Assembly (NCBI GenBank): GCA_003695135.1
Contig: RFIR01000386.1
Span: 1 to 6,439, forward strand
From: Alphaproteobacteria bacterium
GTDB taxonomy: Bacteria > Pseudomonadota > Alphaproteobacteria > Rhodobacterales > Rhodobacteraceae
Direction of reading: 5' to 3'
Length of the DNA: 6,439 nucleotides
In this document: positions 1 through 5,530 of the stretch, one piece after another
Position numbering within the stretch: the first letter of the stretch is position 1
Layout of the letters: each line of letters opens with the position of its first letter
Translations under genes and position numbers: made by a program
Notes under the pieces: generated by a model
The model's database searches: none
What the model was told of the DNA's origin: nothing
Seen by the model: only the letters and a program-made list of their open reading frames with translations

Positions 1-80
1 ATGTGTATCGCGCGCGTGTAAAGTAATTAGAAAATAATTCCCCAATCAATATTTACCAAATAGGTGAAAATCAGGAACAA
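1..80. other. AT-rich non-coding edge segment
   Basis: By direct count 53 of these 80 bases are A or T, against roughly a third in the rest of the window. No convincing reading frame is present; the ATG at base 1 runs only five further codons to a stop. The stretch contains A/T runs around 21-60, followed by the terminator hairpin of the minus-strand operon. It could be the upstream control region of a gene lying to the left, but I cannot name a specific promoter or operator. Confidence 0.5.
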
Positions 81-118
81 ACTTCGCCGGCGCCGCATTA
101 CGCGGCGCCCAGGCGAAG
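66..118 (-). terminator. Rho-independent terminator of the marR-ena-hydrolase operon
   Basis: A strong inverted repeat lies just past the stop codon of the alpha/beta hydrolase. The outer arms 82-88 and 112-118 pair over 7 bases. The inner arms 89-96 and 102-109 pair perfectly over 8 bases around a 5-base loop, with a 2-base bulge at 110-111. Read on the minus strand, the stem is followed at once by the T-rich run tttgttcctgatttt (81 down to 67), the normal form of an intrinsic terminator. It probably ends the minus-strand transcript. Confidence 0.8.
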
Positions 119-153
119 CGACAGGGTCTGGCCAGCGGAGTTTCGCGGGGGTC

Positions 154-927
154 TCAATCCAAAAACCGCTCGACCGCGGCAATGAATTCGCGCGACTTCT
201 CGGCATGCAGCCAGTGGCCCGCGCCGGGAAGCGTCTCGATGGTCGCCGCGGGAAACAGGGCGCGGATGACCGCCTCGTGCTCGCGCCGGACATAGTCGGA
301 ATCTGCCCCGCGCAGGAACAGCGCCGGGCCGTCGAAGCGGCCCGGGATTTCCGGCCAGCCCACAAGCTCCGGCATGGCGCGGGCGAGCGCATCGAGATTG
401 AGCGTCCAGCGCGGGCCGCCCTCGCCCAGATCGAGGCTTTGCAGCAGGAAGGCGCGCACCGCCGCGTCCGGGACCACCGCGGCCAGCCGCGCATCGGCCT
501 CGGATCGCCGGGTGATGCCGCGCAGATCGAGCCCGCGCATGGCCTCGATCTGGTCGATATGGCTGTGGTTGTAGGCCACGGGCGCGATATCGGCCACGAT
601 CAGGCGGCGGACGAGCTCGGGGCGCGTGAGCGCCAGCACCATCGCCGCCTTGCCGCCCATGGAATGGCCCATCAGATCGGCGCGACCGCCCTTGGCCGCG
701 ATGACGCGCGCCAGATCGCCGGCCATCTCGGCATAGCTCTGGCCGGGGGCGTGAAAGCTCGCGCCGTGATTGCGCATGTCGAGCGCGACCACGCGCCGGT
801 GGCGGCCCAGCGCACGGGCGATGGCCCGCCAGTTGCGGGCCGAGCCGAACAGCCCGTGGGCGATGACGAGCGGCGGCCCGTCGCCGGCGCCGAATTCCTG
901 CCGCGCCAGCAGCGGGGCCTCAGCCAC
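154..927 (-). CDS. Alpha/beta hydrolase, YbfF/ABHD11-like esterase family
   Basis: A 257-residue protein with the alpha/beta-hydrolase fold. Visible motifs are HGLFGS (24-29, oxyanion-hole region), the DMRNHG strand-turn (50-55), the nucleophile elbow GHSMGG with Ser89, a DIAPV segment typical of E. coli YbfF and human ABHD11, a late acid in RGADSD (Asp209 or Asp211), and the catalytic His238 in GAGHWLH. The length fits the family. I chose the GTG at 927 because the conserved fold begins soon after it, a strong ribosome site (931-938) precedes it, and a longer reading would add a low-complexity segment inside the upstream gene. It overlaps the enamidase gene by 8 bases, so the two are probably translationally coupled. 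Known family members are broad esterases or thioesterases. The substrate here is unknown; the context suggests a role after the enamidase, possibly on 2-formylglutarate or a later ester or thioester. Confidence 0.88.
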   Translation of the reverse strand: MAEAPLLARQEFGAGDGPPLVIAHGLFGSARNWRAIARALGRHRRVVALDMRNHGASFHAPGQSYAEMAGDLARVIAAKGGRADLMGHSMGGKAAMVLALTRPELVRRLIVADIAPVAYNHSHIDQIEAMRGLDLRGITRRSEADARLAAVVPDAAVRAFLLQSLDLGEGGPRWTLNLDALARAMPELVGWPEIPGRFDGPALFLRGADSDYVRREHEAVIRALFPAATIETLPGAGHWLHAEKSREFIAAVERFLD

Positions 928-2095
928 CCACCACCTCCGGCAGGCGGGTCGCCGGCGGGGTGTTGCGGCTGCGCGCGCTGCGCACCACACCGTCGATCAC
1001 CGTCATGCCGACGCCCGGCAGGTTGCCCAGCCGGATGCTGGCGAGCATGTCGCCGCCCGGTGCATGCTGGGCGGTGTCGAGGAACACGAAGTCGGCCGCC
1101 CGCCCGGGCTCGATGATGCCGCAATCGAGCCCGCGCATGCGCGCGGTGTTGCCGGTGGCAAAGCAGAATGCGGTCTCGGCCGGGATGTCGCCGAGGCTCG
1201 ACAGCATGGCGATCATGCGCAGGATGCCCAGGGGCTGCACGCCGGAGCCCGCCGGCGCGTCGGTGCCGAGGATCACCCGCTCGGGCTGGCCGAGCTCGAA
1301 GGCGGTGCGCATGGCCAGAAGCCCGGCGCGCTCGTTGCCGTTATGGACGATCTCGATGCCGCGCCGGCAGCTTTCGCACAGGCAGGTGATCTGCGCATCG
1401 GGCAGCGCGGTATGCCCGCCATTGATGTGCCCGATGATGTCGGCATCGGCCGCGAGCACCGTGTCGGCGTCGATCAGGCCCGAGCCGGGAATGGACGGCC
1501 CGCCGGTGTGGATGGTGGACTGGATGCCGTATTTGCGCGCCCATTTGACCATCTCGCCGGCGGTCTCGCCGGCCTTGACCGAGCCGAGCCCGACCTCGCC
1601 CAGAAGCGTCACGCCCGCCTCGGCGAGCTCCTTGAAATCGTGCTCCTCCATGCCCTGTTCGAGCACCGGGGCACCGGCATGGATCTTGACGCCGGAGGGG
1701 CGGAAATTCTCGTACCAGCGCTGCGAGGCGATGGCGAGCGCCTTGAGCCCGATGATGTCCTTGGGCCGGCCCGGCATGTGCACCTCGCCCGCCGAGATCA
1801 TCGTCGTCACCCCGCCATGCAGGCAGGAATCGATCCAGTTCAGCTGCTGCTGGCGCGGGGTGTAGTCGCCGATCACCGGGTGGACGTGGCTGTCGATCAG
1901 CCCCGGCGCCAGCCATACGCCATTGGCGTCGATCACGGTAGTGGCATTGTCTGTGTCGAGTTCGGCCTCGCGGCCCACCGCGGCGATGCGGCCGTTCTCG
2001 GCGACGACGCAGTCGCGCTCCAGCACCGGCTCCTCCAGCCTGCCGGTCAGGATGGACCCGATATTGCGGATCACCAGTTTCGCGGGTTGTGACAT
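920..2095 (-). CDS. ena: Enamidase-like amidohydrolase (6-oxo-1,4,5,6-tetrahydronicotinate hydrolysis)
   Basis: A 391-residue amidohydrolase-superfamily protein that resembles, from memory, the enamidase of Eubacterium barkeri along its whole length. That enzyme opens 1,4,5,6-tetrahydro-6-oxonicotinate to 2-formylglutarate and ammonia. Shared landmarks are APGLIDSHVHP (63-73), HGGVTTMISAG (93-103), PGRPKD (108-113), GEVGLG (166-171), HTGGPSIPGS (196-205), GHINGG (222-227), a DAP segment (279-281), an ATGN segment, and a C-terminal SRNTPPA. The expected binuclear metal ligands are all present: His70, His72, bridging Glu167, His196, His223 and Asp279. The N-terminal 60 residues and the C-terminus form the usual small beta-sandwich. 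The start is fixed by AGGGAGGA at 2102-2109. It is second in a marR-ena-hydrolase unit. It could act on a related cyclic amide, but dihydroorotase or hydantoinase fit less well because the full-length match is to enamidase. Confidence 0.85.
   Translation of the reverse strand: MSQPAKLVIRNIGSILTGRLEEPVLERDCVVAENGRIAAVGREAELDTDNATTVIDANGVWLAPGLIDSHVHPVIGDYTPRQQQLNWIDSCLHGGVTTMISAGEVHMPGRPKDIIGLKALAIASQRWYENFRPSGVKIHAGAPVLEQGMEEHDFKELAEAGVTLLGEVGLGSVKAGETAGEMVKWARKYGIQSTIHTGGPSIPGSGLIDADTVLAADADIIGHINGGHTALPDAQITCLCESCRRGIEIVHNGNERAGLLAMRTAFELGQPERVILGTDAPAGSGVQPLGILRMIAMLSSLGDIPAETAFCFATGNTARMRGLDCGIIEPGRAADFVFLDTAQHAPGGDMLASIRLGNLPGVGMTVIDGVVRSARSRNTPPATRLPEVVGG
931..938 (-). promoter_or_regulatory. 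Ribosome binding site inside the enamidase 3' end
   Basis: On the minus strand this reads GGAGGTGG, with the core GGAGGT ending 5 bases before the GTG at 927. It lies within the last codons of the upstream amidohydrolase. It decides the hydrolase start and supports translational coupling. Confidence 0.7.
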
Positions 2096-2101
2096 GAGCG
2101 G

Positions 2102-2109
2102 TCCTCCCT
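2102..2109 (-). promoter_or_regulatory. Strong Shine-Dalgarno site of the enamidase gene
   Basis: The minus strand reads AGGGAGGA, ending 6 bases before the ATG at 2095. It sits in the 36-base gap after the marR stop codon. The gap has no obvious promoter or terminator, so marR and ena are probably co-transcribed. Confidence 0.75.
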
Positions 2110-2131
2110 GTTCCCGTCCTCTGCCCGGCGC

Positions 2132-2584
2132 TCAGAGCTTGTCGAGCAGGCTGTTCAGCCGCGCCAGCTCGCGCGGCGTCAGATTGGCGGCGGTCAGGCG
2201 CGAAATTCGGCGGGCGATGACGATCGCATCGCGGGCAAAGCGGGCGCCTTCGTCCGAAAGCGAGATCATTACCCGGCGCTGGTCGGTTTCGCTGGGCCGC
2301 AGGTTCACGAATCCCTTGGCGCGCAGCCGCTCCACCACCCCCTTGGTGGTGGCCGCGTCCATGCCGACCTCGCGGCCGAGATGATTCTGCGACAGCTCGC
2401 CCACCTCCGCCAGCTTCGCCAGCACCGCGAACTGGGTGGGCGTGACCTCCGGCATCTCGCGGGCGAAGATCTCCAGATGCTTCTGATTGGCAATGCGCAG
2501 CTTGAAGCCGATCTGCTCGGCCAGCCGGTAGCCGGTTTCTTCATCCGCGACCGTCGCGGGCTGGGGTATGGACAGGTCCTGCAC
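2132..2584 (-). CDS. MarR-family transcriptional regulator, probable regulator of the nicotinate genes
   Basis: A 150-residue protein from the GTG at 2584, the usual MarR length. It has N- and C-terminal dimerisation helices (about 18-42 and 115-150) around a winged helix-turn-helix. The DNA-binding part runs from TPTQFAVL (48-55) through LSQNHLGREVG (64-74) and a recognition helix around 76-90, to a wing containing the classic DQRR (101-104) before ISLSDEG. MarR proteins are dimers that usually repress nearby genes and release DNA on binding an aromatic acid ligand. Adjacent position and strand suggest control of ena and perhaps of the divergent C1 genes or hnr; a nicotinate-pathway ligand is inferred by analogy with NicR of Pseudomonas. 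The start is uncertain. No in-frame ATG exists nearby, the ribosome site before this GTG is weak, and the frame stays open upstream to a TTG at 2755 through a low-complexity, Pro/Ala-rich stretch that I doubt is translated. Confidence 0.85.
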   Translation of the reverse strand: MQDLSIPQPATVADEETGYRLAEQIGFKLRIANQKHLEIFAREMPEVTPTQFAVLAKLAEVGELSQNHLGREVGMDAATTKGVVERLRAKGFVNLRPSETDQRRVMISLSDEGARFARDAIVIARRISRLTAANLTPRELARLNSLLDKL

Positions 2585-2775
2585 GGGCCCCAGCCTAGGG
2601 GCGGGGCGGGCGGCGGGCAAGGGGGCGAAACGGCCCGTGCACGCATGGCCGCTGGCCGGCTTGCCGCCCTGATCCGCGGCCGCAGGGGATCCGGTAAACT
2701 CTCGCCAATAAATCCGTGAGCGTGTCGCATTTTTCCTTTGCTCCGTCGCCTGCAAGCCGCGCGCAACTTCCGCTG

Positions 2776-2784
2776 TGGCATAAT
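2776..2784 (+). promoter_or_regulatory. Candidate extended -10 promoter element for the C1 cassette
   Basis: The bases TGGCATAAT match the extended -10 form (TGn followed by a hexamer matching TATAAT at five of six positions). No good -35 hexamer lies 16-18 bases upstream, as can be the case for extended -10 promoters. Transcription would begin near 2790-2792, giving a leader of about 60 bases that starts right at the hairpin described next. The call rests on one motif only. Confidence 0.35.
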
Positions 2785-2789
2785 GGGCA

Positions 2790-2835
2790 GCAGCGGCGGT
2801 TCACCGGCAGGGATGGTGGATCGCCGCTGCCGGTG
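2790..2835 (+). promoter_or_regulatory. Two mutually exclusive hairpins in the C1 cassette leader
   Basis: Hairpin A pairs 2790-2805 with 2815-2830. Its outer 9 bases match perfectly (gcagcggcg with cgccgctgc) and 7 more pairs follow inward, two of them G-U, around a 9-base loop. Hairpin B pairs 2802-2810 with 2827-2835 perfectly (caccggcag with ctgccggtg). Both use 2827-2830 and 2802-2805, so they cannot form together. The structure ends about 17 bases before the ATG at 2853. I do not recognise a known riboswitch consensus (SAM, SAH or cobalamin). It may be an RNA switch, an operator, or chance pairing in GC-rich DNA. Confidence 0.45.
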
Positions 2836-2852
2836 CGAATGGGCCGAGGGCG

Positions 2853-3206
2853 ATGGCTGAGGTTACGGTAGTCTACTGGCGCGACATTCCCGCCCAGGTC
2901 ATCGTCGGCCGGGGGCGCAAGGGTGCCAAGCGTCAATTGGCCGAGCGTTTCGAGAAGGCCATCGACCGCTGCGCGATGCGGGTGGGCGCGGCCGGGACCG
3001 ATGCCTATCTGGCCGAATGGCGCCGCGGCGAGCCCTATGAGGTTCCCGGCACGCCCGAGGAGGCGGCGGCGCGGGAGGCGGAGCGGCTGGAGGCGGCCTA
3101 TGACCAGGACCGGCTGAAGGCGCTGATCGAGAATGATGGCCGGGACGCCACTGCCGGCGAACCGGCGGGGATAGAGACAACCGGCTCAACGGGTGGAGAG
3201 AGCTGA
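2853..3206 (+). CDS. Small 'virulence factor'-domain protein linked to C1 metabolism
   Basis: A 117-residue soluble protein. Its first 85 or so residues fit the conserved family annotated as 'virulence factor' (recalled as Pfam PF13769): VTVVYWRDIPAQVIVGRG near the start, a basic KRQLAERFEKAIDRCAM segment, then DAYLAEWRRG. The C-terminal 40 residues are acidic, then Gly/Thr/Ser-rich, and are probably disordered. It has no signal peptide or membrane segment. The function is unknown and the family name is uninformative. As I recall, in alphaproteobacteria such genes often sit beside this type of methylenetetrahydrofolate reductase and methyltetrahydrofolate:corrinoid methyltransferase, as here. 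Its stop codon shares one base with the next start (TGATG), so it is probably coupled to the reductase and may be a partner of it. The start is the ATG fitting the conserved N-terminus; the only ribosome-site match (GAGGG, 2846-2850) is unusually close to it. Confidence 0.8.
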   Translation: MAEVTVVYWRDIPAQVIVGRGRKGAKRQLAERFEKAIDRCAMRVGAAGTDAYLAEWRRGEPYEVPGTPEEAAAREAERLEAAYDQDRLKALIENDGRDATAGEPAGIETTGSTGGES

Positions 3207-4135
3207 TGGCGCGTATTCTGCAATTCGGCCGGCGTCGGGAAGCGGCGAGGGACAACGCGGCCGAGCTGGCCGCCCTTCTTCAGGGCTTCTCGATCGAGGT
3301 CATGCCGCGCACCGCGGCCAAGATCGACGATTTCCGCGCCATCCTGCCGGCCGGAACCCGGATCTATGTCGCCCATATCGACGGCACCACCGATGACGAG
3401 ATGGTCGCCACCGCCGCCCGGTTGCGCCGCGAGGGCTTTGCGGTGATGCCGCATTTTCCTGCCCGCGTCATCGGCACCCGCGCCCGGCTCGAGGATCTGC
3501 TGCGCCGCTATGCCGAGGCGGGCGTCGATCAGGGGCTGGTGATCGCCGGCGGGATCGACAGGAGCCATGGCGAGTTCGAGAGCTCCATGCAGCTTCTGGA
3601 AACGGGGCTGTTCGACCGCTACGGCTTCCGCCGCCTGCACGTTGCCGGCCATCCCGAGGGCAATCGCGACATCGACCCCGATGGCAGCGACCGCGCGGTG
3701 ATGGAGGCGCTGCGCTGGAAGGCGGCCTTCGCCGAGCGTACCGATGCCGAGATGGCCATCGCCACCCAGTTCTGCTTCGAGGCCGCGCCGGTGATCGCAT
3801 GGGCCGACCGGCTGCGCGCCGAAGGCATCGAGCTGCCGATCCATATCGGCGTGGCGGGTCCTGCCAAGCTGCAGACGCTGATCAAGTTCGCCATGGCCTG
3901 CGGCGTCGGCCCCAGCTTGCGGGTGCTCACCCGCCGGGCGGCCGATGTGACCAAGCTGGTCCTGCCGTTTACCCCGCATGAGATCCTCGGCGAACTGGCC
4001 GCGCACAAGGCGGCCCATCCTGATTTCAACATCGAGGCCGTGCATTTCTTTCCGCTCGGTGGCATAAGGCCCACCGCGTCCTTCATCGATGAACATGGCC
4101 GGTCCGTCCCGGGCGCGGCCGCTGCCATCGCCTGA
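3206..4135 (+). CDS. Divergent methylenetetrahydrofolate reductase (MetF-like)
   Basis: A 309-residue TIM-barrel protein of the 5,10-methylenetetrahydrofolate reductase family, which uses flavin to make 5-methyl-tetrahydrofolate. Segments that line up with E. coli MetF are SIEVMPRT (29-36, where Glu31 matches catalytic Glu28), MPHFPAR with His83, the VIAGGID loop (112-118), VAGHPEGN (146-153), and TQFCF (187-191, where Gln188 matches the folate-binding Gln). The IAGGID loop has Gly116 where E. coli has Asp120, a residue that tunes the flavin and contacts folate. The first 25 residues are variable and charged. The start is the ATG at 3206, overlapping the previous stop by one base, with GGAGAG at 3195-3200. 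With the upstream small protein and the downstream methyltransferase it forms a cassette that would make methyl-tetrahydrofolate and pass the methyl to a corrinoid, or run in reverse to oxidise methyl groups. Confidence 0.85.
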   Translation: MARILQFGRRREAARDNAAELAALLQGFSIEVMPRTAAKIDDFRAILPAGTRIYVAHIDGTTDDEMVATAARLRREGFAVMPHFPARVIGTRARLEDLLRRYAEAGVDQGLVIAGGIDRSHGEFESSMQLLETGLFDRYGFRRLHVAGHPEGNRDIDPDGSDRAVMEALRWKAAFAERTDAEMAIATQFCFEAAPVIAWADRLRAEGIELPIHIGVAGPAKLQTLIKFAMACGVGPSLRVLTRRAADVTKLVLPFTPHEILGELAAHKAAHPDFNIEAVHFFPLGGIRPTASFIDEHGRSVPGAAAAIA

Positions 4136-4161
4136 TCCCGGGCGCAACCGAACGCAACCCC

Positions 4162-4186
4162 GCCCCGGCGCGACGCTCGCCGGGGC
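4162..4186 (+). other. GC-rich hairpin between the reductase and methyltransferase genes
   Basis: The arms 4162-4170 and 4178-4186 pair perfectly over 9 bases around a 7-base loop, in the 81-base gap between the two genes. No T-run follows, so it is not a good intrinsic terminator. It could protect mRNA ends or cause partial termination, changing the ratio of the two proteins. A ribosome site (AAGGA, 4201-4205) follows, 11 bases before the next ATG. Confidence 0.5.
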
Positions 4187-4216
4187 CTTGATCGTGAGCG
4201 AAGGATCCCGCGCGCC

Positions 4217-5266
4217 ATGACCCGAACCGTTGTCGAATCGAAGACGAAGACCGTGACCATCGGCTTCGACGAGCCCTTTTGCGTGATCGGCGAACGGATC
4301 AACCCCACCGGGCGCAAGAAGCTCGCGGCCGAGCTGGAGGCGGGCGATTTCTCCACCGTGCAAAGGGATGCGCTGGAGCAGGTGGCCTGCGGGGCGGCAG
4401 TGCTCGATGTCAATGCCGGCGTGGTCTACAACTCCAACCCCGATCCCAACCAGACCGAACCGCCGCTGATGCGGGCGATGATCGAGCTGGTGCAGGGGCT
4501 GGTGGACGTGCCGCTGTGCATCGATTCCTCGGTGCCCGGTGCGCTGGAGGCGGGGCTGGAGACCGCACAGGGCCGGCCGCTGCTCAACTCGGTGACCGGC
4601 GAGGAGGAGCGGCTGGAGCGCGTCCTGCCGCTGGTCAAGAAATACAACGTGCCGGTGGTGGCGATCTCCAACGACGATACCGGCATCTCCGAGGACCCCG
4701 ATGTCCGTTTCGCGGTGGCGAGGAAGATCGTCGAGCGCGCCGCCGATTTCGGCATTCCGGCCCATGACATCGTGGTCGACCCGCTGGTGATGCCGATCGG
4801 CGCCATGGCCACGGCCGGCCGGCAGGTCTTCGCGCTGGTGCGGCGCCTGCGCGAGGAGCTGGGCGTCAACACCACCTGCGGCGCCTCCAACATCTCCTTC
4901 GGCCTGCCCAACCGCCACGGCATCAACAACGCCTTCCTGCCGATGGCGATCGCTGCCGGCATGACCTCGGCGATCATGAACCCGGTACAGGCCGCGACCA
5001 CCGACAGGAAGCTCGACGAACGCATCGCCGCTCTGGCCGCGCTGGGGGTGAGTGTGCCCGAGGGCGTCGACCGCGCAGCGCTGGCGCCGCTGATCGGCCT
5101 GCCGCCGATGCAGGCGAGCCCGTCGAAGGAAATGGAGGCGATCCGCGCCGCGAACCTGCTTGCCAACAACGACCCGCACGGCGCGGAATGGATCCGCTTC
5201 AACAAGCCGCCCGCCCCGGCCGGCGCCGAGGGCGGCAGACGGGAACGCCGGCGCCGCCGGGCGTGA
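4217..5266 (+). CDS. Methyltetrahydrofolate:corrinoid methyltransferase (pterin-binding domain)
   Basis: A 349-residue protein with a single pterin-binding TIM barrel, like AcsE, MtgA and the folate domain of MetH. It moves a methyl group between tetrahydrofolate and a corrinoid protein. Barrel motifs in order: GERINPTGRKK (25-35), LDVNAG (63-68), CIDSS (101-105), LLNSVTGEEE (122-131), ISNDDTG (150-156), DPLVMPIG (188-195), CGASNISFG (221-229) and MNPVQA. Asn124, Asp188 and Asn225 fall where this family binds the pterin. No homocysteine-binding or B12-binding domain is present, so it needs separate corrinoid and methyl donor or acceptor proteins, which are not in the window. It could serve a split methionine synthase, or take methyl groups from an MttB-type methylamine or betaine system. 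The tail ends in a run of arginines (about 340-348), which is disordered and of unknown use. Confidence 0.9.
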   Translation: MTRTVVESKTKTVTIGFDEPFCVIGERINPTGRKKLAAELEAGDFSTVQRDALEQVACGAAVLDVNAGVVYNSNPDPNQTEPPLMRAMIELVQGLVDVPLCIDSSVPGALEAGLETAQGRPLLNSVTGEEERLERVLPLVKKYNVPVVAISNDDTGISEDPDVRFAVARKIVERAADFGIPAHDIVVDPLVMPIGAMATAGRQVFALVRRLREELGVNTTCGASNISFGLPNRHGINNAFLPMAIAAGMTSAIMNPVQAATTDRKLDERIAALAALGVSVPEGVDRAALAPLIGLPPMQASPSKEMEAIRAANLLANNDPHGAEWIRFNKPPAPAGAEGGRRERRRRRA

Positions 5267-5294
5267 GGAAAGCGGCCGCGGGGCCAGCTTTTCC
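5267..5294 (+). terminator. Terminator-like hairpin after the methyltransferase gene
   Basis: It begins at the base after the TGA stop. The arms 5267-5277 and 5282-5294 pair over 11 positions (ggaaagcggcc with ggccagcttttcc) around a gcgg loop, with single-base bulges near 5286 and 5289. The tttt at 5289-5292 can act as the T-tract if only the inner GGCC stem forms. It is a plausible end of the plus-strand cassette. Confidence 0.5.
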
Positions 5295-5530
5295 ACAGGC
5301 CTCCGGAGCGCCGAGCCCCCTTGGAAACCCGATCCCGGGCGCGGCGATCCGGGCTTCGTACCGCGCCTTCAACCCGGTCGCCGCCAAGGTACCGGGCGAC
5401 GACCCGGCGCCCGAATTCGGTGCCATGACTGCGATGGCGTGCGGAGAAGGGCTTTGTTCCGCCGAACGCCTGCGGGTGGCCATTCAACCGGCCCGCCCTG
5501 ACCGCCGGCAGGGGCATATTCCGGAGGGAC
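5295..5530. other. Convergent intergenic spacer without a recognised gene
   Basis: This stretch lies between the converging methyltransferase and hnr-type genes. It stays open in some frames, as expected at this GC content, but the translations look like nothing I recognise and have no ribosome sites. Small inverted repeats (for example 5392-5396 with 5403-5407) are present but weak. I see no insertion-sequence ends, tRNA or CRISPR-type repeats. Confidence 0.5.

Larger units (their letters stand above)
2585..2852. promoter_or_regulatory. Divergent intergenic control region
   Basis: This 268-base region separates the minus-strand marR operon from the plus-strand C1 cassette and should hold both promoters. 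The half near marR is very GC-rich. The middle (about 2690-2740) is richer in A/T and is the likeliest site for RNA polymerase and regulator binding. I see an extended -10 candidate for the plus strand at 2776-2784 and a structured leader at 2790-2835, described separately. I could not identify the marR promoter or a clear palindromic MarR operator. Confidence 0.55.

Noticed and set aside
64..1116. Long plus-strand open frame of 350 codons antisense to the hydrolase and the enamidase end
   Set aside because: Composition is typical of the antisense of GC-rich genes, with no family motifs. The opposite strand carries clear hydrolase and enamidase motifs.
770..2092. Plus-strand open frame of 440 codons opposite the enamidase gene
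   Set aside because: It is low in recognisable motifs and mirrors the codon pattern of the minus-strand gene, which matches enamidase end to end.
4136..4216. Considered a SAM, SAH or cobalamin riboswitch before the methyltransferase
   Set aside because: The gap is short and lacks the conserved core sequences I know for these classes; only a simple hairpin is present.
3098..5296. Very long minus-strand open frame of 732 codons across the C1 cassette
   Set aside because: It is the antisense shadow of the reductase and methyltransferase genes, rich in His, Arg, Gly and Asp with no domain. The plus strand has well-matched catalytic motifs and ribosome sites.
4134..5342. A 12-base repeat, gatcccgggcgc, at 4134-4145 and 5331-5342
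   Set aside because: Short, palindrome-rich GC sequence recurs by chance in such DNA. There are no further copies or flanking features to suggest a mobile repeat or attachment site.
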